From Gemella sp. zg-570 (GTDB lineage Bacteria; Bacillota; Bacilli; Staphylococcales; Gemellaceae), in the NCBI RefSeq assembly GCF_018866345.1, contig NZ_CP076443.1, forward strand, positions 147,501 to 211,500: 64,000 nucleotides of DNA, written 5' to 3'. The first letter of the stretch is position 1. The number at the start of each line of letters is the position of its first letter. Below the pieces are notes generated by a model, which was given only the letters and a program-made list of their open reading frames with translations, searched no databases and was not told the DNA's origin. Shown in pieces: positions 1 through 7,735 of this stretch. The position numbers and the translations under genes are program-made.

Positions 1-30
1 GTGGGGGTTCGACTCCCTTCACCCGCACCA
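1..30 (+). tRNA. 3' end of a tRNA, probably tRNA-Leu(TAG), cut by window edge
   Basis: Only the T arm, the 3' acceptor strand (CACCCGC), discriminator A27 and an encoded CCA (28-30) are present. The T arm/acceptor resembles tRNA-Leu(TAG) of staphylococci, and the Leu-Gly-Leu-Arg-Pro-Ala order of Bacillota tRNA clusters fits. The anticodon is outside the window, so the identity is inferred. Confidence 0.6.
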
Positions 31-39
31 TTTAAAAAT

Positions 40-114
40 GCGAAAGTAGTTCAGGGGTAGAATATCACCTTGCCAAGGTGAGGGTCGCGGGTTCGAATCC
101 CGTCTTTCGCTCCA
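40..114 (+). tRNA. tRNA-Gly(GCC)
   Basis: Cloverleaf with acceptor GCGAAAG/CTTTCGC, anticodon loop TTGCCAA with GCC at 72-74, T loop TTCGAAT, discriminator T and encoded CCA. Second gene of the cluster. Confidence 0.95.
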
Positions 115-129
115 TTTTTCTAATATAAT

Positions 130-216
130 GCCGGGGTGGCGGAACTGGCAGACGCACAGGACTTAAAATCCTGCGGTAGCAATACCGTACCGGTTCGATT
201 CCGGTTCTCGGCACCA
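130..216 (+). tRNA. tRNA-Leu(TAA)
   Basis: Class II tRNA with a long variable arm. Acceptor begins GCCGGGG, anticodon stem CAGGA/TCCTG encloses CTTAAAA (anticodon TAA), discriminator A and encoded CCA. Confidence 0.95.
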
Positions 217-224
217 TTATATTA

Positions 225-298
225 GCGCCCATAGCTCAATTGGATAGAGCGTTTGACTACGGATCAAGAGGTTAGGGGTTCGACTCCTCTTGGGCGCG
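225..298 (+). tRNA. tRNA-Arg(ACG)
   Basis: Acceptor GCGCCCA/TGGGCGC, anticodon loop CTACGGA (ACG, presumably deaminated to ICG), discriminator G298. The next bases are TA, so CCA is not encoded and must be added by tRNA nucleotidyltransferase. Confidence 0.93.
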
Positions 299-312
299 TA
301 TGAATAAAAATT

Positions 313-389
313 CGGGAAGTAGCTCAGCTTGGTAGAGCACTTGGTTTGGGACCAAGGGGTCGCAGGTTCGAATCCTGTCTTCCCGACCA
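313..389 (+). tRNA. tRNA-Pro(TGG)
   Basis: Acceptor CGGGAAG/CTTCCCG, anticodon stem CTTGG/CCAAG around TTTGGGA (TGG), encoded CCA. Confidence 0.95.
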
Positions 390-405
390 TTTATAACCTA
401 AAAAA

Positions 406-481
406 GGGGCCTTAGCTCAGCTGGGAGAGCGCCTGCTTTGCACGCAGGAGGTCAGGAGTTCGATCCTCCTAGGCTCCACCA
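406..481 (+). tRNA. tRNA-Ala(TGC)
   Basis: Acceptor GGGGCCT with the GGGGC start typical of Ala, anticodon loop TTTGCAC (TGC), encoded CCA. Confidence 0.95.
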
Positions 482-509
482 TTTTGAAAATAAGTATGTA
501 AATTTTATT

Positions 510-586
510 GGCGGTGTAGCTCAGCTGGCTAGAGCATACGGTTCATACCCGTAAGGTCGGGGGTTCGATCCCCTCTGCCGCCACCA
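510..586 (+). tRNA. tRNA-Met(CAT), elongator
   Basis: Acceptor GGCGGTG/TGCCGCC-type, anticodon stem TACGG/CCGTA around TTCATAC (CAT), encoded CCA. Fully paired first base pair, so not an initiator. It closely resembles the B. subtilis elongator Met gene found at the same place in the cluster. Confidence 0.88.
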
Positions 587-606
587 ATAATATTATCTTG
601 AATTTT

Positions 607-683
607 GGACTCTTAGCTCAGTTGGTCAGAGCTATCGGCTCATAACCGATCGGTCGTAGGTTCGAGTCCTACAGAGTCCACCA
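607..683 (+). tRNA. tRNA with CAT anticodon, probably tRNA-Ile2 (lysidine)
   Basis: Acceptor GGACTCT/AGAGTCC, anticodon stem ATCGG/CCGAT around CTCATAA, encoded CCA. Position after elongator Met and before Ser matches tRNA-Ile2 in Bacillus/Staphylococcus clusters, whose CAT is converted to lysidine-AT by TilS to read ATA. A second Met gene cannot be excluded from sequence alone. Confidence 0.75.
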
Positions 684-686
684 TAT

Positions 687-779
687 GGAGGAATACCCAA
701 GTCTGGCTGAAGGGATCGGTCTTGAAAACCGACAGGAGTGTAAAAGCTCGCAGGGGTTCGAATCCCCTTTCCTCCTCCA
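687..779 (+). tRNA. tRNA-Ser(TGA)
   Basis: Class II tRNA with a long variable arm; acceptor GGAGGAA/TTCCTCC, anticodon loop CTTGAAA (TGA), encoded CCA. The discriminator (776) is T, whereas Ser tRNAs of Bacillota usually carry G. Confidence 0.94.
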
Positions 780-788
780 TTTTATTAA

Positions 789-862
<74 letters not shown>

Positions 863-873
863 TTTTTTATTTT

Positions 874-949
874 GGTCCCGTGGTGTAGCGGTTATCACGC
901 CTGCCTGTCACGCAGGAGATCGCGGGTTCGATTCCCGTCGGGACCGCCA
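874..949 (+). tRNA. tRNA-Asp(GTC)
   Basis: Acceptor GGTCCCG/CGGGACC, anticodon loop CTGTCAC (GTC), discriminator G, encoded CCA. Confidence 0.95.
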
Positions 950-965
950 TTATTATATATTTAGA

Positions 966-1041
966 GCCTCGATAGCTCAGTTGGTAGAGCAATGGATTGA
1001 AGCTCCATGTGTCGGCAGTTCGACTCTGTCTCGAGGCACCA
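966..1041 (+). tRNA. tRNA-Phe(GAA)
   Basis: Acceptor GCCTCGA, anticodon stem ATGGA/TCCAT around TTGAAGC (GAA), encoded CCA. Confidence 0.94.
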
Positions 1042-1047
1042 TTATTT

Positions 1048-1120
<73 letters not shown>

Positions 1121-1130
1121 TTTTATATTT

Positions 1131-1214
1131 GGGAAGATAGCGAAGAGGCTAAACGCGACGGACTGTAAATCCGTTCCTTAGGGTTCAGTGGTTCGAATCC
1201 ACTTCTTCCCACCA
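1131..1214 (+). tRNA. tRNA-Tyr(GTA)
   Basis: Class II tRNA with a long variable arm; acceptor GGGAAGA/TCTTCCC, anticodon loop CTGTAAA (GTA), discriminator A, encoded CCA. Confidence 0.94.
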
Positions 1215-1222
1215 TTATTTTA

Positions 1223-1293
1223 AGGGGTATAGTTTAAGGGTAGAACAAAGGTCTCCAAAACCTTCGGTATGGGTTCAATTCCTGTTACCCCTG
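1223..1293 (+). tRNA. tRNA-Trp(CCA)
   Basis: Acceptor AGGGGTA/TACCCCT, anticodon loop CTCCAAA (CCA), discriminator G1293, no encoded CCA. Last gene of the cluster; a terminator follows within 40 bp. Confidence 0.93.
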
Positions 1294-1327
1294 TTTTTAA
1301 TCCGAATTATAGGGATTTTTGCCTTGT

Positions 1328-1372
1328 AAAATAATTAGTAATGATGCTTCGCATCCTTACTAATTATTTTTT
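1328..1372 (+). terminator. Rho-independent terminator of the tRNA cluster
   Basis: AATAATTAGTAA pairs with TTACTAATTATT, with an inner GATGC/GCATC helix, followed by a T-run. It closes the tRNA transcription unit. Confidence 0.85.
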
Positions 1373-2036
1373 ATTTTTATTGATAATACAAGAATTAAGT
1401 AGACTACCACATCAGAGGGACAATGACAACTGAATAAAAAATTCTACATTTATTTATAAAGGAGATTTTTAGGCTAATAGAAATATAAAATTTAAGCTTA
1501 AAATTAAAATAAAGAGATGAGTTGGAAAAAGCAAAGGCAGTTGATTTAAATATATTAGGGCATGTAAAAAATATTTTATTTAATATAGATGAAAAAAGAG
1601 ATTGAAATTAAATTTGATAACAATTTTTATACAGATATTTTAAAAGAACAGGTTAAGGGAAAAGATAAGCATATTTTAGAATTTACCAAATTATTAGATC
1701 AACATAAAAATTTTTATTAGAAGAACAAAATAAAAGCCAATTATTTATAAGGTTACCATATAAAAAATGTGGGTATTTTTGAAAAATGAATAATGTATAA
1801 ATATTAGCAAAAGAAAGCTTGCACTTAAAAAATAAAATATAAACAAGAGAAAAATTTTTTATAATTATTTAAAATAAAAAATAATTATAAGGATTCTCCT
1901 ATCATAAAATCTTTAAGAAGATTTTAAACTTGCTAGAGAAAAATTAAAAAAGGAGAACTTGAAGAATATTACTTTAAAGATGAAATTTAGTGGTATTGCT
2001 TAATAACTAATAAATGGAATAATAATAAATATTCAG
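1373..2036. other. Gene-poor spacer with decayed coding remnants
   Basis: No intact gene seen. The longest plausible reading is a 43-codon frame at 1589-1720 (start MKKEIEIKFDNN, ends HKNFY) with no clear ribosome site. Flanking short frames are broken by many stops. This looks like eroded accessory DNA between the tRNA cluster, a common integration neighbourhood, and the genes at 2048-2771. No attachment-site duplication of a tRNA 3' end was recognised. Confidence 0.4.
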
Positions 2037-2068
2037 AAAAAAGACGACTATTTAGTCGTCTTTTTTTT
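2037..2068. terminator. Bidirectional terminator with GACGACTA stem
   Basis: AAAAAAGACGACTA / TAGTCGTCTTTTTT perfect hairpin with A-run on one side and T-run on the other. Nearly the same hairpin recurs at 47418-47448, again at the 3' end of a small membrane-protein gene. The last codons of the minus-strand gene 2048-2239 lie inside the stem. Confidence 0.85.
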
Positions 2069-2239
2069 AAAAAATTTGCTGATTATTTTTACAAAAAATA
2101 TTACAAAAATAAATTTATAAATATTGTAAATTATTCTGCAAATAATATTTATATTTGTGAAATAGTCAATATAATTTTTAGGGAAAAGCATAGGTGTAAC
2201 TAAAAAAATATATATTATTATTTTTTTTTTTATATTCAT
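2048..2239 (-). CDS. Small hydrophobic membrane protein (63 aa)
   Basis: Not recognised by family. It has a lysine-rich N-terminus, two hydrophobic stretches (about residues 6-22 and 34-54) and a basic C-terminal tail (KFFKKKTTK) encoded within the terminator hairpin. It starts 7 bp after the stop of the exported-protein gene on the same strand, so the two are almost surely co-transcribed. By layout and by size and topology it could be an immunity or partner protein for the product upstream, but this is inference; no motif proves it. A similar-looking 67-residue protein ends in the same type of hairpin at 47434-47637. Confidence 0.5.
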   Translation of the reverse strand: MNIKKKIIIYIFLVTPMLFPKNYIDYFTNINIICRIIYNIYKFIFVIFFVKIISKFFKKKTTK

Positions 2240-2246
2240 TTATTTA

Positions 2247-2771
2247 TTATAGTAATATAGCAATAGATAATCTTGCTATTACTCCAGCTACATAGGGATT
2301 AATTCCTAAATTAATATAACCTTTAGTAACTATATCTTCTAATTCACCTTCAAATCCTGTTATTACATCTAATGTTTTCATAACTGTTTGGTAACTTATA
2401 TAAGCTTTGAGCCACTTAGGTATATTTTTTTCAAAAGCCTCTTTTCCTATAGCTATTAATTTATTTTTCATAGCTTTTACAGCAATTTTTACAGTTTGAT
2501 ATTTAATTCCACGTTCTTCAAATAATATACCTTTATTTTTAAAATTTTTATCATACAATAATCTATTATTAAATTCTTTTTTTATATCCTTAAAATCTTT
2601 TTCTGAAAGATTATTTAAATTTATATTTTCCTTATCATATTCTTCTATAGCTTTTGAGATTGCTTGGTTTGTAGCTTGAGCTATATTAATTTTTAAAATA
2701 TCATCTATAATTGGTGTAAATAATAAACTAGAAGTTAATATTACACTAGTAACTTTAATTTTTTTATTCAT
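2247..2771 (-). CDS. Exported small protein with signal peptide, possible bacteriocin-like or toxin-like product
   Basis: The 174-residue product begins MNKKIK followed by a hydrophobic segment and an AQA/T junction near residue 33, a good type I signal peptide. The mature part is lysine/glutamate rich with helical segments (KAMKNKLIAIGKEAFEKNI), then a tail that turns hydrophobic (GINPYVAGVIARLSIAILL) after a gene-end motif with Gly and Pro. It has no cysteines, so no disulfides. The start has a strong AGGAGG-type site (minus strand, near 2778). A small membrane protein follows 7 bp downstream. The pair, exported peptide plus hydrophobic partner, resembles bacteriocin/immunity arrangements, but no known family is recognised and the function is open. 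Confidence 0.55.
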   Translation of the reverse strand: MNKKIKVTSVILTSSLLFTPIIDDILKINIAQATNQAISKAIEEYDKENINLNNLSEKDFKDIKKEFNNRLLYDKNFKNKGILFEERGIKYQTVKIAVKAMKNKLIAIGKEAFEKNIPKWLKAYISYQTVMKTLDVITGFEGELEDIVTKGYINLGINPYVAGVIARLSIAILL

Positions 2772-3307
2772 AATTTTGTCCTCCTTTTATTAATAAAATA
2801 CATAATAACTATTTCGAACTAGGTATCAACTTAAAAACACCTACTTAAATCTACAATTTTATATTAGCACAAAAAAATAAAAAAACAATACTTATAATAA
2901 AAAATATATGATATAATAAAAAATTTTAGTGTTAAAAAGTTAAGGAAAAACTACAAAAAGCAAAAATTCATATAAAAGTTATTATAGGAAAAAAGTCCAA
3001 CAAAAATGAAATATAAAATTATCATAAAAAATACAGGAAAATAAACCAGTCTTTTTAATAAAAAGGTGGAAAAACTGATTGCTAATATAAGATTAGGAGA
3101 AGTAAGAAAACTATGAATAAAAAATTATCTTTATATATTAGGGCAGGTTTTTATTAGATAATAAATATGTAAATTATAAAGATGTTACTAACAGACTATC
3201 TCAATAATTGCTAAGGCAGGCAAAAGCTAATATTTAAAAATAGGGCTTTTTAATGCTATTTATGCTATAATAAAAGCAATATTTTAAACGAATTACTGAG
3301 TTAATAA
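2772..3307. other. Spacer with decayed remnants before the methyltransferase locus
   Basis: Contains the promoter/ribosome site of the minus-strand exported protein at its left end; the rest has only frames broken by frequent stops. A 21-bp segment at 3084-3104 occurs again exactly, inverted, at 24184-24204, suggesting both spacers hold debris of one lost element. Confidence 0.35.
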
Positions 3308-3495
3308 ATGGCTATTAGTTATAACCTTTATGGCACTTATTAGCTGAAAAAGCAATGAATAAAGAAGATTTAAAATGAGAAAGTGGAATAAGAAGTAATA
3401 TTATTCTAATAATGATTAAAGCTAACTATGTAAATCTTGCATCAATAGAAAAAATTTGTATAGCTTTGGATTTCAGACTTGAAGATGTAGTTTAA
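3308..3495 (+). pseudogene. Decayed Cro/C1-type HTH regulator
   Basis: Starts MAISYNL, then after a one-base shift reads WHLLAEKAMNKEDLK, meets an in-frame TGA, and continues ESGIRSNIILIMIKANYV followed by a tail matching the conserved LEKICxALDxxxxDVV of small YozG/Cro-type regulators. So one frameshift and one nonsense codon separate it from a roughly 65-residue DNA-binding protein. It ends 34 bp before the cytosine methyltransferase, the usual place for a controller of a restriction-modification locus, or for a regulator carried with such loci. Confidence 0.75.
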
Positions 3496-3529
3496 ATAAT
3501 TAATTTAAATCAAGAGGAGGGAAATATTC

Positions 3530-4666
3530 TTGGATAAGACATACAAAATGATTGATTTATTTGCAGGGATTGGAGGCATTAGAAAAGGTTATGAAAATAC
3601 TGGTAGATTTCAAAATGTTTTATCAGCTGAAATAGATAAATATGCCTGTGAATCTTATAAATTCTTATATGGAGATGACCCTTATAATGATGTAAGATCA
3701 GAAGAATTTAAAGAGTTAGTTAAAAGTACAGAATATGATGTTCTTCTAGGTGGTTTTCCTTGTCAAGCATTCTCGATAGCGGGCCTAAAAGAGGGATTTG
3801 AAGATGAAACAAGAGGCACATTATTTTTTGATATAGCAAAAATAATAAACATGTCTAAACCTAAGGCATTTATGCTAGAGAATGTTGAAGGACTTTTAAA
3901 GCACGACAAAGGAAATACATTTAATGTAATTGCAAGAACATTAGATGAACTTGGTTATGTTCTAGTAGGTGTTGATATAGAAGAAACACTCGTTGGTAAA
4001 AAATATTCTGCAAAAAGAGAAAATATTGTAAGAACTCCATATGATTTTGGTATTCCACAAAGGAGGGCAAGAGTTTTTATTATGGGTTTTAGAAAAGATA
4101 TTGTTCCCAAAGGATATATATTTCCTATGCTACCAAGGGGTAGAGAGTTAAATATTTATAAAGACTTAAACGATTTGATAGAAGAAGTAGTAGAACCTAA
4201 ATACTATTTATCTCAAATATATTTAGATACACTTAACAGACATAAAGATAGACATAAATCAAATAAAGCAGGTTTTGGTTATATTGTTGTAAATGATGAA
4301 CCTAATCCAATAGCAAATACTATAATGGCTACTGGCGGTTCTGGTAAAGAGAGAAATTTAATAAGACAGTATAAAGAAGATTATATTGGATTAAAGAATA
4401 TAGGGGCAAAAAAAGGAAAACTTAATTCAGAGGGTATTAGGTATATGACCCCTAAAGAATGGGGAAAATTACAAGGTTTTGTAAATTATGCTTTTATGGA
4501 AAATGGTATTGATAAATTTGAATTTCCTAAGAGTATAAGTAACAGCCAACAGTATAAGTTATTTGGGAATTCTGTATGTATTCCAGTTATAGAAAGTATG
4601 GCAGAATATATGATAGAGAGATTGGATGAATTTTATGGCAAAGGAGAAAAAGGTGGCTTTCAATAA
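3530..4666 (+). CDS. DNA (cytosine-5-)-methyltransferase
   Basis: 378 residues, normal length for the family. It starts at TTG behind a strong AAGAGGAGGG site. C5-MTase motifs are in order: motif I DLFAGIGGIRKG (residues 9-20), motif IV GGFPCQAFS with catalytic Cys78, motif VI ENVEG (117), motif VIII QRRAR (177), and motif X GNSVCIP (about 354). It transfers methyl from SAM to C5 of cytosine in a specific DNA site. The downstream gene is a broken HpaII-like nuclease overlapping by design of an operon, so CCGG-type specificity is possible but unproven. With nuclease and regulator both dead, this is now an orphan methyltransferase. Confidence 0.95.
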   Translation: MDKTYKMIDLFAGIGGIRKGYENTGRFQNVLSAEIDKYACESYKFLYGDDPYNDVRSEEFKELVKSTEYDVLLGGFPCQAFSIAGLKEGFEDETRGTLFFDIAKIINMSKPKAFMLENVEGLLKHDKGNTFNVIARTLDELGYVLVGVDIEETLVGKKYSAKRENIVRTPYDFGIPQRRARVFIMGFRKDIVPKGYIFPMLPRGRELNIYKDLNDLIEEVVEPKYYLSQIYLDTLNRHKDRHKSNKAGFGYIVVNDEPNPIANTIMATGGSGKERNLIRQYKEDYIGLKNIGAKKGKLNSEGIRYMTPKEWGKLQGFVNYAFMENGIDKFEFPKSISNSQQYKLFGNSVCIPVIESMAEYMIERLDEFYGKGEKGGFQ

Positions 4667-5110
4667 AGGGGAATGGTCTGAATTATATTCAATTTTTTAC
4701 TTATTAGCTAATAGAAAATTAAACTTAGTTGATTGTAAATTAAACCTTATTACTAATAATATTTTTTCTGTTGAAAGTATTATTTCAAAGAAAAAAAGTG
4801 GAGTAATAAAATTTAAGATTCAAAATGATATGGTAATTCCAGATATATTTGGAGAAAAAATTGAAGCAATTAAAATTGAGGAAATAATTAAATTCAAAAA
4901 TCAAGTGTTTTACAATATTATTTCTGGAAGAGCTGGTTCAGGATCATTTGAAATAGACTATGTTAATCAATGGTTAGAAAAACATAATATTTTTACTAAT
5001 TTTAAAGCAAAATCTGGAGTTAAAGAAGATATATTTTTGAAGAATTAGAAAATATAAATACTAATATTGCTAGCATACACCCTATGAAAGAACTAGTTGC
5101 TAGTGGTTAA
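4653..5110 (+). pseudogene. Truncated HpaII-like restriction endonuclease
   Basis: Best start is GTG at 4653 (MAFNKGEWSELY), six bases after AAGGAG inside the end of the methyltransferase gene; an ATG at 4626 is in frame. The open frame stops at 5048. The N-terminal KGEWSELY and the later SGSFEI...FKAKSGVKEDI segment match the pattern of HpaII-family restriction enzymes as I know it (about 350 residues), so only the first third remains. After the stop, another frame reads FEELENINTNIASIHPMKEL to a stop at 5110, a further relic. The catalytic domain is incomplete, so cleavage is not expected. Family call is moderate; truncation is clear. Confidence 0.65.
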
Positions 5111-5113
5111 ATA

Positions 5114-5143
5114 CGACTAGAAAATTATTTTCTAGTTTTTTAT
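5114..5143 (+). terminator. Terminator of the methyltransferase locus
   Basis: ACTAGAAAA/TTTTCTAGT hairpin followed by a T-run, 4 bp past the end of the nuclease relic. Confidence 0.8.
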
Positions 5144-5216
5144 TCCCAATTTATTATAAAAATTTTTATTTGTATCTTTGCTAGAAATAAAATTTTATTT
5201 TCAAAGTTTTATTAAA

Positions 5217-5424
5217 AGAAAAATTTTCAACAATCAAAACTATTAAAAAGTTTAAACTTCACTTCAACATTCAAAAATTCCTACTTATCTTTTCCTACTA
5301 AAAATATTTTAAAAATTTAATTTCAAGAAAATTTTCAACACCTCAGCCTATTAAAAAGTTTACTCCCCAATTAATTATTTAAAAACTCCTACTTATCTTT
5401 TCCTACTAAGAAGATTTTAAAAGC
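5217..5424. repeat. Two imperfect 108-bp tandem repeats, noncoding
   Basis: Two copies, roughly 5217-5318 and 5325-5424. The best-kept core, CCTACTTATCTTTTCCTACT, begins at 5280 and again at 5388, exactly 108 bp apart; AAATTTTCAAC and CTATTAAAAAGTTTA blocks repeat at about the same spacing. No frame is open. The rest of 5144-5563 is AT-rich spacer leading to the sigma-factor gene. Confidence 0.75.
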
Positions 5425-5563
5425 CAAAACCCTTTAAAAAGTTAAAATATATTTTTTAATAAATATGTCTTAAAAGTATGGTCATCTTAGGCTTTTATTG
5501 TAAAAATATTTTTATCCCATAAAATATACTTAGACGTCTAAAATTTTTACAGAGGATAGAATT

Positions 5564-6079
5564 ATGGATTATAGATTAACAGCAGAAGAAGAAGTAGAAT
5601 TTAATTTATTAGTTGCTACTTACAAGGATAAAATTAATCTGGCTCTTTACAAGTGTAATATTGCTTATCGCCAGTATGATGAATTTTATGGCAATGCCCT
5701 AGAGGGTTTATTGGTAAGTTTTTTAATTTTGAAAAAGGGGGATATTGCAGAAAAAGATTTTGACAGATTTGCCCTTGCTACAATGAAAAGAAAAATAATA
5801 GATGAATTAAGAAGACGGAGCAGATACAAGCTTTCTTGCTTTGAAGAAGTAGACAATACAAAAGTATTTGCAATAAGTGATAATAATTTAGCAAGTATAG
5901 AAATAGAAAATAGTATTAAATCTGTATTAACAGCAGAAGAATATAAAATTTACAACTTGCTAAAGCAGGGGCTAGACAGTAAAATTATTTTTTCAAAACT
6001 CAATATTTCCAAAAGCAAGGGTTATGAATTAATTGCCAGTATAAAAAGTAAATATAAGTCTCTACTGTACAATTTCTAA
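5564..6079 (+). CDS. Alternative sigma-70-family factor, ComX/SigH-like
   Basis: 171 residues. Region 2-like part lies at about residues 25-90, with a long helix (LEGLLVSFLILKKGD) then FDRFALATMKRKIIDELRRRSRY, the basic helix expected in region 2.3-2.4. A region 4-like HTH is at the C-terminus (LTAEEYKIYNLLKQG...ISKSKGYELI). Length and layout match the short competence/transition-state sigma factors (ComX of streptococci, SigH of staphylococci) more than ECF factors, which have a clearer region 4. It would redirect RNA polymerase, perhaps to competence genes; none are in this window. ATG follows AGAGGATAG-type leader. Identity as ComX specifically is inference. Confidence 0.65.
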   Translation: MDYRLTAEEEVEFNLLVATYKDKINLALYKCNIAYRQYDEFYGNALEGLLVSFLILKKGDIAEKDFDRFALATMKRKIIDELRRRSRYKLSCFEEVDNTKVFAISDNNLASIEIENSIKSVLTAEEYKIYNLLKQGLDSKIIFSKLNISKSKGYELIASIKSKYKSLLYNF

Positions 6080-6087
6080 TTTAGTGG

Positions 6088-6093
6088 TATAAT
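6088..6093 (+). promoter_or_regulatory. -10 box (TATAAT) before anchored Asn/Thr-rich protein gene
   Basis: TATAAT at 6088-6093, 32 bp before the start at 6125 and just past the sigma-factor stop, so the two genes may be transcribed separately. No convincing -35 box is seen; the -35 zone overlaps the sigma gene's last codons. Confidence 0.45.
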
Positions 6094-6124
6094 ATAGGTA
6101 ACTAATATTAAGGAGGAATTGTTA

Positions 6125-6766
6125 ATGAAAAAATCAGAAAAATTTTTAAAAATGCTTATCTTTGCAGCGGTGGGGGTTATTATTTTTTCAGTAATGGTTA
6201 TATTGATTTTGAATTTCACTTCTGTGGATAAAAAAGCAAAAAACAATTCAAACCAGAATACAAATCAAACTACAAGCAATAAAGATTCTAGCAAGGACAC
6301 AGACCAAAATAAAAAGGCTAATACAAAATCGGCAAAAGAAAGCAAGCAAAATACCAATAGCTCATCAACTACAAGCAACTCAAATACTAGCCAAAATAAA
6401 GAAAATACAAATAAAAATACAAGTCAAACTACAAACCAAAATAAAGAAAACACCAAGCAAAACACAAACAAAAATACAAGTTCAACAAATGAAAATAAAC
6501 CGACTAGCCCCAACAGCCCAGTAAAAAATAATTCTAGTGCTACAGGTAGCACTGACGGGGCAGGCAATACAGGAAAGGTTTTTACAAGTCAAGCAGAAGC
6601 CCACGATTATGCTAAGGAAGAAGTTGTGCGTAGGTCAAGAGCAGAGAAGAAATATATGGAATATGTAATCAGGGGAATTAGAGATTCGAAAGGGGCTGTT
6701 ACAGGTTGGACAGTGGATATATTCGAAGGGAAAAAACCTGAAACAACAAATAAAAATAATAACTAG
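6125..6766 (+). CDS. Membrane-anchored protein with long Asn/Thr/Ser-rich linker
   Basis: ATG at 6125 sits 8 bp after AGGAGG and is preferred to the TTG two bases after that site. 213 residues: a short basic N-terminus, one membrane segment (about residues 10-32, LIFAAVGVIIFSVMVILIL), then about 110 residues of Asn, Thr, Ser, Lys and Gln with recurring NTSQ/NKEN words, and a compact C-terminal part (VFTSQAEAHDYAKEEV...WTVDIFEGK). It is type II oriented with the C-terminal domain outside. The linker looks like a cell-wall-spanning spacer. No family recognised; the composition resembles staphylococcal/streptococcal surface proteins, but there is no LPXTG. It follows the sigma factor directly. 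Confidence 0.7.
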   Translation: MKKSEKFLKMLIFAAVGVIIFSVMVILILNFTSVDKKAKNNSNQNTNQTTSNKDSSKDTDQNKKANTKSAKESKQNTNSSSTTSNSNTSQNKENTNKNTSQTTNQNKENTKQNTNKNTSSTNENKPTSPNSPVKNNSSATGSTDGAGNTGKVFTSQAEAHDYAKEEVVRRSRAEKKYMEYVIRGIRDSKGAVTGWTVDIFEGKKPETTNKNNN

Positions 6767-6784
6767 ACCTTAATAAAACAAAAG

Positions 6785-6819
6785 CGAACGTAAAATTAAA
6801 TTTTATGTTCGTTTTTTAT
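6785..6819 (+). terminator. Rho-independent terminator
   Basis: CGAACGTAAAA / TTTTATGTTCG hairpin followed by six T, 18 bp after the anchored protein gene. Confidence 0.9.
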
Positions 6820-6907
6820 TTTAAGTATTGAAAATATACTTGAAATAGGCTAATATATAGGGTAAATAAATTTAAATTAGCGTAACAAGCAAAGAAAGAG
6901 AGTTAAA

Positions 6908-7627
6908 ATGGGTCGTAAATGGAATAATATAAAAGAAAAAAAAGCAGCAAAAGATGCAAACACGAGTAAAATATATGCAAAATTCGGACGTGAAATATAT
7001 CAAGCCGCAAAATCTGGAGAACCTGACCCAGAAATAAATAGAAATTTGAGGCTGGTTTTAGAAAGAGCCAAAACTTATCGTGTGCCAAAAAATATAATTG
7101 ATAGGGCCATAGAAAAAGCAAAAGGCGGCTCAGAAGAAAATTATGACGAATTACGTTATGAAGGATTTGGTATTGCAGGTACAATGCTTATTATCGACAC
7201 GCTAACAAATAATGTAAATCGTACAGCCGCAGAAGTAAGAACAGCCCTAGGAAAAAATGGAGGTAATTTAGGAGTTACAGGTTCTGTTAATTACATGTTT
7301 GACAATACAGCTGTAATTGGTGTGGCTGATAAAACAGAAGATGAACTTTTAGAAATTTTAATGGAAGCTGACCTTGATGTGCGTGATATTATCGCAGAAG
7401 ACGGCATGACGATTATATACGGCAAGCCAGATAATTTCCATGAACTACAAGACGCCTTGAAACAAGCAGGCATAGAAGAATTTGAAATTGCAGAAATTTC
7501 AATGTTACCACAAAATGAAGTAAGCTTAAGTCCAGAAGACAAGATTAAATTTGAAAGAATGCTTGATATGTTAGACGACTGTGATGACGTTCAACAAGTT
7601 TTCCATAATGTAGACTTAGAAGCGTAA
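6908..7627 (+). CDS. yebC: YebC/PmpR family protein (YeeI-type)
   Basis: 239 residues, full family length, beginning [20 protein letters not shown] and keeping the signature stretches [38 protein letters not shown] and DELRYEGFG. It is very like B. subtilis YeeI. The family was annotated as transcriptional regulators, but bacterial and mitochondrial (TACO1) members have since been tied to translation, relieving stalls on difficult peptides; YeeI belongs to the second bacterial subgroup. Cytoplasmic. It stands alone between two terminators, so it is monocistronic. Confidence 0.93.
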   Translation: MGRKWNNIKEKKAAKDANTSKIYAKFGREIYQAAKSGEPDPEINRNLRLVLERAKTYRVPKNIIDRAIEKAKGGSEENYDELRYEGFGIAGTMLIIDTLTNNVNRTAAEVRTALGKNGGNLGVTGSVNYMFDNTAVIGVADKTEDELLEILMEADLDVRDIIAEDGMTIIYGKPDNFHELQDALKQAGIEEFEIAEISMLPQNEVSLSPEDKIKFERMLDMLDDCDDVQQVFHNVDLEA

Positions 7628-7662
7628 AATATTTTAAATGTATGAACGTATCAGAAAAGAAT

Positions 7663-7694
7663 AAAATCTTGTAACAAAAGTTACAAGATTTTTA
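7663..7694 (+). terminator. Terminator of yebC
   Basis: AAAATCTTGTAAC / GTTACAAGATTTTT perfect stem with AAAA loop, T-rich tail, 35 bp after the yebC stop. Confidence 0.9.
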
Positions 7695-7735
7695 ATTTTA
7701 CCTAGTAAAAATAAATTTATACAAAAAGAAAAAAA

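Noticed and set aside
1223-2036. Prophage or island integrated at the tRNA-Trp 3' end
   Set aside because: No integrase and no repeat of a tRNA 3' end were recognised downstream.
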